Origin: Tomocerus qinae
Taxonomy: Eukaryota; Arthropoda; Collembola; Entomobryomorpha; Tomoceridae
Direction of reading: 5' to 3'
Assembly: GCA_020055645.1 (NCBI GenBank)
Contig: CM034546.1
Coordinates: 94,426,001 to 94,490,000 of the forward strand
DNA length: 64,000 nt
Part shown: positions 48,201-62,147 of the stretch, in pieces
How the letters are laid out: each line of letters begins with the position of its first letter
Position numbering within the stretch: the first letter of the stretch is position 1
Program-made: the position numbers and the translations under genes
The notes under the pieces: generated by a model
What the model saw: the letters and a program-made list of their open reading frames with translations, nothing else
What the model was told of the DNA's origin: nothing
Database searches by the model: none

Positions 48201-51200
48201 TAATAGGCAAGATAGATAGGAAGACCGGTCTTATTTAAGATAGTCTAACTTTATGGTTATTATTTACATTGCGATCATCTCATTTGCTAGTCAGATCTCA
48301 GTATTGCATTACGATGAATATCTCGCTGTTAAATCGTTTTGCTTTGCATATCCATTTCTTAAGCCAAAGGGAATCCAGGGAAAGGAGATTGTTCTGGCCA
48401 ACCTACCCCAATAGTCAATAAACTATTCACTTTGCGTTTTAATTCTATGATTGCCAGATTTCTTGCTTTGAATGTCAATTGGCATCGATATCACGTCACA
48501 TCAAGTCACTCCACTGCACATCCCAATCAATTTTATCATTTTACAAACGCAATCTAAATACAAATGCATAAACCGTGAAGAAATGAGTAAATTAACTTGA
48601 GTGTAATCGAAGGTAAAGTAGGTACTGCTATTAGTTAGGTATGAAGTGTAATCCAAGTTTGTATGCTGTTGAAATACCAATTCTTCTCCTTTTTTACACT
48701 GGTGAGGTGATTTTATCAAAGGCACTAATTAGACTGGTCGAATGCAATGTGCTTTATGACTTGATTTGCACACATCTCTATAAAATTACCAGCTGGAGAC
48801 TTCCCTTTGACTGTGGAGGTTGTAAAAAGCGATGAAAAGGTTTTACAAAAAGATGTTCTCAGCTAGTAAATCATAAACTAAGGTGTAGTGTGTGTATCTC
48901 CAATTGCCATACCTACTTACCTACCTGACTACATCTACATATTACGAAAAGTTGTACCTGGCACTTTTTACAAGATGTTTCCTCTCCAATCACTTATCAA
49001 AAAATTTCCTTCTTCGTAATAAAAAGGTTTAACGTAACGTTGAATTAATTGTGTACATTATACTATCATGCAAGACAAATACCATCAGGATCAACTAATG
49101 ATATCATCCGATGGATTTCGCTAAAATTTTGTACAAACCTTTTACTACACCCACTACAAAATATCATATTTTCATTTCTCTGAAGATTCATGACTACATC
49201 TTTTCGAATGTTTCTGCCCACATCCTGCCATTTCTACTTATTAGTAATTACTTCTTTTGAAACCCACCTGACCTTCTAGAGCCCGAAATCTTTCTATTGT
49301 ATATCTAAACTGTATTTTTGTATTTAATCAAAAATGGTAAATGGTAAAGGAGAAAATTGTCTAATAGACAAGGAAACACATATTGATATGGATTGAATAA
49401 TTTTTATAGAGTCAACTGAGTCAAGCACAATAATATGGTTGAGTTTCACCAGCTTAATTTTAGCTTACCTCTCATACATTTTCCCGCTTTATGCGACTTC
49501 TTCAGAAACGAATAAAATTGCATATTAGCGAGCAAAATTCATAATTGTATGTGAGTCCCCACCAAACTAATAGTAATCTAAAGAGCTAACATTACATGAT
49601 ACAAAGACGGCCATTTCTTACTATTTACTTGTAGTAAATAGTTGTGAAACGAAAAGGAGTTACTTCGGCACATTATAATAAATGTAGAGCAAATTATTAA
49701 TTACGGTCCTACATGTAATAGTAGATGAAGTAATTTCCCATGTTAGAGAGTTAGATAAAATATGTTTGGGCTGATTTTCTTCGTAATCCACGTTAAAATG
49801 GTAAGAAGACTCAATTAAGAACATGACTTTCGATTATTTACTTCCGAGAGATGCAATTACTAGTACGTATTGTTCGGTATATTGGTATTGGTGACGCAGG
49901 GTAGTTACTGTAGGGGCATAACTAGTTAGTAGAGTGGTTAAGTACAATAAATGCAAGTTTATCTTTGAGTGTAGTAAATATTCATCAGAATAATGTTGTA
50001 GCCTGTATTCAAGTCAAATCCTTTGTGCCTCCTTAAGCATACAAAGAATCTGACAAAACAAAAGAAAAGCGGCAAAAACGTTTACATTAGCCTGGTCGAC
50101 TACAAAAGAAAGCTAATCAAGTTTAATTCCAGTTCATGCAGTTTAGCTCACATCACATTACAATCTTTTCTCTCCTGTTCTCATCATCTCCCCTGTCAAT
50201 TCAAGTCAACAGAGAACAAAGCTTGTCAAAGCCCATTGTGCAAAGTGATATGTATGAAACAAAATATGAAATGAAGAGCTGACCAGCAGTCAGTGATACG
50301 ATGTGAGTCAGTCTTGTTCTTGTCTCTCTTGTCACAATGGCCCAACCTACCCACCTTAACTATAAAACCTCTATGAATGTGGATCTACTCGTATATTATG
50401 TCTGCTACAGAAAATGACTCCACTGTCAAATCAAATCTGATTTTCTACTCTGCCTTCCCTTCCCTGTCTCTTATTACTGCATTTATGCTAAACTATTGCT
50501 ACATAACTTATTGTTTGACTAAAACTACAACCAAACAAATACACTCCTACCATATGATACAACAGCAGGTAGCTGAATAACATTGAGACTACAGTATAAT
50601 CGATAATCAGAATTGTAAATCTAGATTCTCGTCACTGATACTGATTAAATTGGCAGAAATGCTAAGTAGTAGCAGACACTGATACTTGTGTACTTATTTC
50701 CTTAAATATCGCATACACCTTCGTTTTGACTTTCTTTGGCTTTTCTATATAAGACATGATGTGATGAGATGAGATAGCCTTAAATTTTCCTGCTGTGGAA
50801 ATAATACTTTTTACTAAATATTAATAGTTAGGTAGCCATCAATGCTTCTATCGATGTCGTTGAAGTTCATGTTCTGGTTTGATGCTAAAATTAGCAAACA
50901 ATAGAACAATGTTTTTAAAGAGGTTCTATTCCATAATTCAATTATGAAATCTGAATTTAAAATATTGATTTTAGTCACGAACAACGATGGACTTTTAATT
51001 ATTACTATTCTCAAACAGTTGCAATGTCCATAAAACAATTACAACAATTTTTTTTAGTTTTTGTAAACCTGATTATTTTACTAAAGCTAATTCTTAAAAT
51101 AAAGTCATCAATGAATGTTGGACAGATAAAATGTTGTTTCTAATGCCTATAGTTGCATGGTAGTTGGCAGTATGCATGTTGCGACCAATCCTTAAAACTG

Positions 51201-54200
51201 TATGTACATGAAAGATATTATTTGCATGAACACGTCAGGGAGGTTGATATGTCGTCTCGACGTCAGCTCATCAAATATGGTGTGTACGTGTTTTAATAAA
51301 GAAATGATAATCATCCTTCACAAAATTACGTAATGTGGAAGGATTTATGACGAATGAAGAAAAGGCAATGAACAATGCAAACTTTGATCAATTGCTTATA
51401 TGGTCATTCTAAAATAGTGTAAAGAAGCAGATTCCTCTGAACACGCAATTGCAGTCCAGTGTAATTATACTCTTTAGTATACTACAAATATATTTAGTGT
51501 AAGGAACTATTTGTCATCTAAGATAATTATCAATAGTGGAAATGGGCAGGCTGTTAAAATTCAGATAGCATAGCACTTTTGTTTATTTTATTAGTGTTAC
51601 AAGTAATCCATCATCAAACTGTACGCTTAGCACAATGTGGAGAACAAACAATTCTTTTGTGGTGAGATGACAAAGTGTTAGAATGTCACAACGCATTAAG
51701 CAAAGTGCAAAACAGTTAAATACTCTTTGGGGATTGTGAAATCCTTAGGATCCGTTGATTAATCCACACCGTCAACATTGCCAACATTTAATTTACAATT
51801 CCATTAGGTATATCTTTGTGCACTACTGAGCTAATATCAGTAGGCACTGTCTAAGAATTAGTAGTCCATCGGCTAGTAGTTTGAGTGAGTTTAGCATGGT
51901 AGTGTGATGTAGCACCCTCGGTAATGTTTTCTTTGTGATACTAATGAAAGCACGAGGTAATCCTCCATGAATGTCACTTGAATGTGCAAATCCTTTAATG
52001 ACTTTGACATTTTTGTTGTATTTCTGGTTGTTTATTTTTAAGGGGGACACGATAGGAAACAATAATAGGAAAACTCCATTCTGCAACTACCACTTTTGTA
52101 TTTAATGTACTGCGGTATAATCCATTACAGAGTTAAACTAAGTGCAATAGTGCTTTAGCTCTAGTCTAGCTCTAATGCGTCAAGTCAAGTGCATCTCACA
52201 ATACTATGTAAAATCTACAAAATAAATAAATTAGTATGACGGCAACAGAGACAGGACATTGCATGCATTAAAAATCCCTTTGTCTCCTTTTTCTTGCCCT
52301 TAGAATTATATTTACTATACTTATCTCCTTGTGCGCTCCTTACTAATTGAGATTGATTTACTTGGCGTCATTTTACACTTCACAGTTGACTAACAAATGC
52401 CAAATTTTTATTTAGCTGCCTTTCGCAATGCATGACTCAACAATGGATCTCCTCAACTGGCGGAGGAGAGGTAAGCGAGACCATAACATTATCAAGGTTT
52501 CCCATTTTCCTTTGTTTTTCTTCTAAAGTTGGTAATTTATCCTATTATAGTTAGCATCCTTAAATAAATATAATTCTTGATAAGCTACCTCAATAGATAT
52601 TTAGGTACTTATTACAGTTCTAACAGATCAGTGGAGACGTTAATTATCAAGGTGAGCCTAGCATATTATGACGTTTGATTATAATGAACATTTGGCATTA
52701 GTACCAACACAACTTATTTTACATACCAGTTTCATATCTCTTTACACATTCTCCACTTAATGTCTTGTATATATGGCATGCTCTGGGTTTGATGAAGGCA
52801 AAAACAATGAGTTCATAGCCATAAGTGTATGTAAAATAAGATAATGAGCACAGAGCATCAACTTGTGCTTTACTCTCTACACTGCGGACGTAGGTAGCAT
52901 TGATAACCAAAGTTTCTAAGAAAATTGTGCATTATAATGTACTTTTGCTATATGGATGCATTACCTAGTTGCAGTGTCCTATCTAATACCTTCTAATATT
53001 CTTGTATGACATGGTTCTTGAGTGACAGGGACATGACGCAATGTCAAACGACAATGAACGACTTCGTCAACACGAAATATACGGAAAGTACAGGAGCAAA
53101 TGATTCTCTACCAGATTCACTCAATTGATACTTAACCAATAATAATAATGTCGTAAGTTCTGTGTACCTATCTACTTACATGACTCAAAATATAGAATAT
53201 TAGCTCAGTTACATAACCCAATGTCTGTAGTATACCACTACTGTATGCTAACTGTTTCTGTACCTGCATTTATAATTGTAACATTTGTACAAGGATATGA
53301 ATTCTATATTTGGTAGTGGTAAAGATACCCAGTATCTGGCAGATAAATCCAATGTCTTAGCTACTTTGCCAACACCCACATCTAATGGCAACCCGTGGAT
53401 AAATGGGGAAGACTTTACTTTACCATATGTGTTTACAAAACGGTTGAGGTTACAAGATTAAAACAATAGAATTATTCATTTAATAATTTAGCCACGCTGT
53501 GCTGCGCCTTTATGTGCTTAATTCCCGGTTTTAAAAACACGTTATGAAAATACACTTAATTTTAAAGTGACATTCGAAGTCTGACACTCAGGTGTTTAAA
53601 TGCCCATTTCTATGCAAATTAAAACAAAACCTTCAGTCTCGAAATGCTAATATATTGACTTTGTAGACCATACCGTTTTGACTGACAATATATCAGTTCA
53701 CATTGACAGTGGGCATCCGAAGTGCAAATTAGTAACACAATTTATATTCTATGTATTATTTATAAACATTACCCAATGTCCTTTTTTTAAAAAAACCTAG
53801 AAATAATTTCGTTTTGACTTTAGAATGAAGCCGGTAGTAAAATTAATTCCGAAAGAATTTTAAGCTGAATTGATAAAATAGATAGAACTTTCGTCCAATC
53901 CATATGTTTTGTGATCGAGTTAAAAAATAGATTATTTTGTAGGCTCTCCTACTCTCAAGTTTCTCAAGTTCTTGGCAAATAAATGTTAGTAGTTCATGTA
54001 CTCCATGTCCTATCCTAAACCTAAGAACATAGAGGTGTGCTCTTATTATCGTTGACATGATTAGTATTTACACGACCAACGATTGATCATCGGGACATTT
54101 CATGACCTGAAATCGACATGCATTATGTAATGGAGTGAAGTGAAATTGAAAATGCAAATATACGTTGGCTATAACATTCCCCTTGTCATATAATGGTAAT

Positions 54201-57200
54201 GGTCATTAGTTAGAATATGCACATTGACTGTAGTATGGTTATGAATATGATAATACAGGGAGAATGTACCTGAGTAGATAGCATTTGGAGTTGAGTGAGT
54301 AAGTGGATGGGGTAAAGTGGCTATAACTTCATTATGCAATGCAATCGAGAATATTAAGTAAGTGAATAGAGCGAGGTGCGGGAAGCTGCAGATAAAGAAA
54401 TTAAAGTCAGATCGACTTGAGTTATAGAAATAGTAAAACAAAACAGGTAAGCAATCTAATTGCAAGATAGACAGCCGTGCAGTTGGCCATAGATGTAAAG
54501 TTTGCACAGAGATAAATGTTAATGGCAGTGGGGTACCTTTGAGCCTTGTTAGTAAGGAATCTGTGATGTGATAAGTATAGGCTGCTGCACCTTTCTTTAG
54601 CGCATACACTACTAATTTATCTCTGTCTTATAAATATAATATAATTATGACCATACAAAGTAATTCAAGGTATTACACTTGTTTCCTTTAATAGAAAAAA
54701 CTTATCTTTTAGTAGACCGCATGTAGGTACTTATAGACAAAAATCATAAAATAGTCTGTTTGAATGCAGTAGGTATTTTGAACTATGTAATACTTGATTG
54801 TTTCATGCTATAAGACTGGAATTATTTCTATGCAATCGTGTGGAATGGAATGTGAGAGTAAATGCATCTTTACATCGAGTTTTCCCTCATACGGTAGTTA
54901 TAAATAACACAGTTACGTTGCTAATATAACTTGTGAATTCATTCACATCAGTTACATTACACTACATTACGTTACATTTTTACGTTGAGGAAAATAGTAC
55001 ACACATAAATCATAGAACTCATTGGTTTTGCTCGGTTCGGCATGATCTTTTGCAGATAAAAAGTTCTCGCTGCGTCGTCTGACTTTGTTTAGTGTGTATT
55101 TCGTGTGTGGCATGATCTAGAGTTTATCTATAGAAGAATTAAAATCATGTCGTGTTATCCTTTTACTTTATTTGTTGTTGCATGTAGTTTCATGTACCTA
55201 ACAAGGTATCAAAGTGCAATTCTGTCAGATTGGAGCCGAGAGGGTGCCGAGGTAGTGGAAATCATAAAATTTTGGTATATGCTTTTAATGGTTGGGAGAC
55301 GATGACCTTAATCTTTGTTGTCTACTCTGTTAGGCATTGTTGATTGTTTCAGGTTGTGAATCTACAGATATAAATAGTAATCTATGAGATGAGAATTCAA
55401 CAAGAGGGTGAGTGATACTTTGCTGATGTGTAGTAAATTTCGTAGAAGTACCATTCGCTCCATGTCTAAAATCCTGTAGTACAAGAGGTATGAATGAAAG
55501 ATGCTTTATCTTATTCTATATTTGGCTAGGTTAGAAAGAATGCTCGCAGTTGTACAAGTACGTACATAATGTCTATAGCTGTAAATAGCTGAGTAACATA
55601 TTAATAAATGTTGAGTACATGAACGTTGAGTTCTTTTCCCAAAGCTGCCCACAGCACAAAAGTTAACTACAACGGCCACGACACAACAATTAAATTTGGA
55701 ATCATCTCCTGCCGACCTATTGCTTCGAATCATTCCATTAGCACTGTTTGTGATAGTGCTAGAGTGCTAAACATTTGAATGGGCCAAGTATTTTCATTGT
55801 AGGGTAATGTAGGGAAGGGAAGGTGTGTCTTTTCATTGAAAGTTTTTATTTTTTCCTTGGAATAAGAGCAGTTGTAAGTAAAATGCCCTCATTTTAAAAT
55901 TTATTACGTTGGGTCCTTTGAAAATGAAACATTCTTTTCTCTTTTATGTGACTAGAGTTGGCACTTTTATTGACATGTAGCTCTAAGACAGGTTAGATAT
56001 GCATTTAGCAGCATTTACTTGCTTATTTTACTTATGTTATTATTAAAATAAATGCTGAGGGGAACAGCTACCTACTCCCAACTATTTACTATCTCCATCC
56101 AAATTGTTCGTGCCTGCACAGAGAATTATTTATATGATACAAATGATCTTCAGAGTCACAGCAAGGGGCATCCTTCTCACTTCTCTTACTCGTTTCTGAG
56201 CATCTCTGTTCTTGCGCGCACTAAATTTACATCAAAGGCCACTGGTATCCAATGAGTATTATAGTCCTCTGCGTTAGTCAGCTGTCCATCGCTATATGCA
56301 AATTCATATCGTGAATGAAATATCCTCTTGATTTGTACAGTCTTTTGTGAATGTAGCTCGTCAATGATAATGCGACACACAGTAGTAGGTGACACAGTGT
56401 TTAATAGTTTCATTCTAAGTAGGAGAACTCATTTCTCTGTGCAACATATGCAATTATTTTAACGAAGACGTTATGAAAGCTCCCATTTGATATGGACGAG
56501 ACAATTAATTCCCCAATAAGTATATCCAGACGTAATAAATCGACGAAAGAATACGAATACCTTATTATTATGCATACTTTTAATCAATTACACTCGCATT
56601 ATATATAATCCAAGTGAACTAGTAAATTAAATATTAAAATTTATTCTCAACTCCTGTCCAACTTCACTTGCAAATACGTCTGTGTCAATAGGCTTTATAG
56701 TTTGCCAGCTGATCTGCAAGAATGCACATAGCAGATGTACACAAGACGTAAACACTGACTTGACATTCTACATGAACACCTAAATACTACATAGGCATTT
56801 ACAACTGCCAGTTTCTTATAAGTTGTAAATTGCGATATATTAAAAGCTTAGTTAGTAACTCTGGCATGGCTGCCAGGGATATTCTTATTGCATTGCAAGA
56901 TCCCAAGTCGGCTGACGATGGACATTGACCTACTTTGTGTGTTGCAGCGAAGATAAAAAGTTAATGACTCTTTTTCGTCTTCTTATTCATCATAGTCATC
57001 ATCTCACAAGCAGTAGCAAATATATTAGCTATGGCAAACAACTCCCCTTTTATATTTGCTCTCCCTATAGACCCATATCGATATACAGACACAACCGGAG
57101 ATGATGATACTTCTCAACAAATTGGTTTCCATTTCTGTTCTGCGTGCTCGTACCTCGGTGCACAAAGCTATAATAAAAAACACCCATTTAGTATAAATCA

Positions 57201-60200
57201 AACACCTACTGTATATGGCCAAATTGTCTTACTCTCAAAATGACTTTTATATGCCAAGTGTAAGGATTGGGCTACCTATGCCTATATACGTTGCATCTAT
57301 AATATAAAGTGTAAATAGTGGAGCAATACAAATCAAGAGTTTTTTAACGCTCAGTAATATTCTTCGCTATATGTCTAAGAGATTCACCTGACCTGTCAAG
57401 TATTTAATCATTTAATTTGACACAAAGTGAAATGAATCCTAAAGCCTTACGGCATCATACCAACATGAGTTATAGATATGCCTGACCAATGTATATGCTA
57501 GAATAAAGTATTGATACAGTTTGTGCATGCACTTTGTGCACTAGGGCAATGAAATGCAATGAAATCAACAGGGAAACTTGACCAAATCAATCATTCTCTT
57601 ATCGCAGTCATCATACAGGTAGGCGTTAGATTGCCTTTGGCATTAGTCTACAGAGTCTGTACATTCTGCTGTCTGACGGACATCAGGGGAAATTATCTAT
57701 TTCATGCAAATATCGACCTTTACTGTAGACGAGGAAATATTTTTTGAAAGAATCTTTTTTTGTCTTTTTAAACACGTGCAATATCATCATTACACTACGT
57801 TATGATCTGCTTCTAAAAAGTATTAAATCTAATTTTGCTTTTACCTGTACATAATAGATTGTCGTGCTAGTAATTAAATACTGTGTAAAATATCCACTGC
57901 ATTTTTAGCCCAGACGGAATACCTCTGTGGAATATCGGTAGGAAGTGATACAGAAGATTTATGGAGGTATGAGTGTATGAATCACTATTGCGGAATAAAT
58001 AGTCATTATCTCTGTAGTGTATCTTTCATGAATGGCTGTTTTATTCGTTGTATGTATGTATTGCAATAATAATTACAATATTTTGTGTATGTAGATAAGC
58101 AATAATCAGAGGTAATTGGTTATGTTACGCTTTGTTATGTTATTATGATTACTAGTAATAAGTATGACCTTAACTACAAATATTTACATTCCAGGATACA
58201 AATGTTATTACGTAGAAATGCATTGTAAATAGTAGTAATAATAATGTAATACATATTTATTTAGCGAGTAATAATAAGATAAACACGAAGCTACTTAAGT
58301 TAATAAGCAGAAAAGGAAGATGAAGTGTTGACGTGGCGTGGATGGTGTAGTGTAATAGACTTGTAGTTTGCAGTACTGCACTGTGGTAGTATTTATTTCT
58401 TGTAGTAAAGGCCTCGACTCTCAACATAATTTATCGTCCAACTCGAGAACTCCGTGAATCTGAAAAAAATTGAGGTGGGTCATCATGAGGATCAGGTCAG
58501 GCTCGTTAATCATTCAAGACGTTTTGCTTTTTGCGTTCGATTCAATTATTCAATAGACACTATAATGAGCATTCGTATAAGGATCGGATGCCAAAATAAC
58601 ACTCTATAAATGGAGACTTTGGAGACGCACTGATTGTGAGGAAAATGATTTATGAAGAATTATTTCAAATTCATGCATTATACTGTCACTTACTCATAAT
58701 CACACAAGCACTCTATGGGAAACACACGTTCTGTTTATAATTCTGTACCTATATACTGTCGGATGTGAGTCTACATTTTCACACCATACACAAACTACCT
58801 ACTCGCTAATTTAACAATCTTGAAGACTATTTTAAAATATTGTATTCAGAACAGTCACGCTTAAGTACATGCATTGTGCTCCGCTTCAAATAAATGTTGT
58901 CATTAGCTTAACGAATAAACTCTCGATTGTAAACAATCTTCTTACATTACAATTTACAAATTACTACATGACATGACAAAGCGATGCACAATTCTAGCTG
59001 TCTCTCTGTGTGTGATATTCTCGTGGTGGTGGTCTCGTTTGATGAAGTAAATAAATAGTGCTAGCAGAATGGACAGACAATCAGAATACACCCTTGAGAA
59101 TTCATAGCTCGTTAGAAAAAGCTCAACCAGAAAAATACAAATATCTCTTTGTTCGTGGTGACACTACTGCGGAATTTGCGTGGCACGAGTGTGAAAACTC
59201 TCTGGTAATTTAGATAAATGGCCATAAACGTGTAATTCTAAACCTTTTTATTGGGCTAAGCTACTAATTAGTAATAAATGATATCTCCAACCTTTTTGTA
59301 CATACGTTTAATAATTTTATGATGTTTTCATGATTCTTTCTCACTAGGAATATAGGTGCAGTAGGTATAATTCGAATTTTCAAAGTTTACAGACCATGAG
59401 ATGTCACTGATAATGATATGTTGGCAATTCATGTAATCTTACGGTATTTTAAGTAGGGTTTCTTTGTTGTGTCTTCAAAATTAATGAAATGAGTTAGTAC
59501 TAGTTACCTGTATATTATACAGGATTAAATCGTTAATTCAAACTAAAATGCAATAAAAATGAAATTACATATTATGTAACACAAAGTCTCAAAGCATTCC
59601 CCTCTATTCCACGTGTATGTGAATTGATTGAACTTGGAGATACAGAAGCGAATATCAAAGGATACTTAATTAATGTTCTATGCTAACCTAGCCTCTAGTT
59701 AATTGCCCATCAAACGCCACTATCAAACATTTTAATATGCTATCACTGATACCCATAGTCTAGTTATTGTGAAAGATAGTATTTTATCTTCGGTCATAAA
59801 GTTGATTTGATTTAGTTTACAATGTTTTGAGTTAGCTTACCTATCTAATAATGATTTGATTAGTTAGGTTAGCTTTTTTGCTTACCTTAAGGCAACGGAG
59901 TTCTCCCAATCCCAGCAGAACTTAGCATTCATGGCATCGTTAATTTGCAGGTACATACAAAAACACTCAAAAGGAAAGGTAGAGAAAAATCTTGATTGCG
60001 AGTAAGATTACAATTAGCTGGACTGAACTGAATTACAGATATCATTATTATGTACATATACGTCTGTATAGATAGGCTAGATTATAATATTATAAATATG
60101 TACTGCCATACAAACAGCTACAGGTAGAATTTAATTTACTATTTGGACTAGCACTTTACATTCGTCTCGTCACGGCTATATATAAAATTATATGCTTTGC

Positions 60201-62147
60201 TCATTCCTCTGGTTGCATATTCAGAACATTTTTATAGTGGCTTGGCTTTGTTAGTACTTAGATAGAGTGGACGAGCGAGTATAGTGGATGGATGCGGGAA
60301 GCCATTGGACAATAAATATATTATTCGTGAGTTCAGTTTAATGGTTTAGTACAGCACAAACACATGTAGGTATTACTAACACAAATTGCATTACAAAAAA
60401 GATTTTATGTTCTCGTAAACTTAAATTTTTTCTAAGATTTGATTATGCTTATTCATTCATAATAGGATTATCATACTACATATTCCATGCTGTTACATTA
60501 ATGCGAGAGTCAAGTGCGTACCTTCCTTACTTCACTTACTGATTTACAACAGAATGACATTTGCATAGGCACAATTTTCGTACAGATACACAATCCTACT
60601 TATGCATGTACCGTTTGTGTCCTAATAATACAGTAAGTGTGTAAAGGTAAAGATATAAAAAATAAGGATGCCAAGTGAAGAGAACGAAACGCAGATTGGT
60701 TCGGTATGCTTCATTTAGCGTAGGACATGCAAACAATTATGATACGACTGATGATGTAAGTTCGTATACCGCTATAGTAAAAGAGTATAAAAGCTTTACA
60801 TAAAGTTAAAGCATATAGATATGGCATATTTATGTTTAAAAGTGGTTTTGTTTTTGTTTAGCAACAGATATTGTTAAACAGACTTTAAGTAAGAAAGTAA
60901 ATGACAATACTGAATAGAGAACAACAACAAAAGCAGGATAGATATACCAGAAGTCATTTAACAACATGTTCGTGTGTCATTCATTAAGGAATTAAAACAG
61001 AAATAGCCTCGTTCCAATCCCTACCTTTCACAAATGAAATGGCAAACGGAGATATCAATTTAAGGTTTCAATTTTGTCAACCTTCTGTCCTGAGACGGAA
61101 AGCGTTTGACTCAATTAAGCTATAATTCTTTAAATTGCAATTAAGTCGAGCTTAGCCTTTTAGCAATCGTAAATTAGCCACGCACAATTTACATCTTTTT
61201 AAAATAAGCATATCTTTCTACAGAGTAATACTGACAAGAGCAATGAAGCAATTATTGATGCATTTAAAAGAACCACAATGGTTTCCTGTGCCACTCGACA
61301 AATGAAGATATTGTTAGAGTACAAATGAAATGATTTCTTAAATGCGTATAGTATTGCGACAGGTAGGCAATTACTCTATCCATAGGTATCATTATGTCAA
61401 TGTCCAAGTAAAGAGTCAAGCTATTGTAGGTTGAATGGTAGAATCTTTTCATATTCACATTCACACTCACACATAAAATTATACCGCTTAGCCTATCAGG
61501 CTAACTGCGCTAACTAATGATTTGGCACATTTCCATACGAATGACATAAAACTTTTTCAAGCTCATTATCATCATCATAATCGACCTAACACTAAAAACA
61601 AAGCACTTTACATACTATAACTTAGATATGATATTGTAGTACCCATACAACAATGCACAGGTTTTGTTGTATTTAGAATAATCTAAAGTGCACGAAAACG
61701 TCTTTCTTTCAACCACGCTGTTTTGTAGACGTTGAAGTGTATAGATAGTTGCCAATGAAGATAAGCAACTTATTATTTAGTAATTCTCACATTGCTGACA
61801 TGGCATGAAATATTATTATTAGTCAGGCCAAGCCAAGCAGGTTGTTTTTGTTTTTTACTATGCTATAATAGTATTGTTATTATGCGATCGCATCGCCTTC
61901 TCTTTGCATATCGCTTAAAGACTTACTTTTTATCATTATTGCCTATTATCTCTGAAATTTCTTTTGTTGAAAGATATAGCGCTGCATTTTCTGCTGGTTG
62001 TTATTTAAAATGATAATTATTGGATAAAAAAGGTAAGAACTTCACTGAGTGACGGGATTTAAATTAATTCTTATTGCTCTAGTCAAAGGAAATAAATGAA
62101 TTGACAAGGCACGATGAGAAGATTTAAGACTCTTGCTGTATTTCAGC
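33209..62147. other. 29-kb gene-poor region between the two Storkhead genes
   Basis: AT-rich DNA with no convincing coding exon, tRNA, rRNA or transposon protein. Scattered open frames of 60-146 codons on both strands lack domains and splice support. Some lie antisense to G-rich, C-poor blocks (about 43,610-43,950 and 54,170-54,610). One stretch with splice-like borders (47,053-47,249) is noted in the findings. The region contains the 3' flanks of both convergent Storkhead genes and could hold regulatory DNA or non-coding RNAs that cannot be recognised by reading alone. Confidence 0.5.

Noticed and set aside
54169..54609. 146-codon open frame on the minus strand
   Set aside because: It is the longest frame of the gene-poor region but is rich in Tyr/His/Leu/Thr, has no domain, and lies over a C-poor stretch of the plus strand that rarely forms antisense stop codons.
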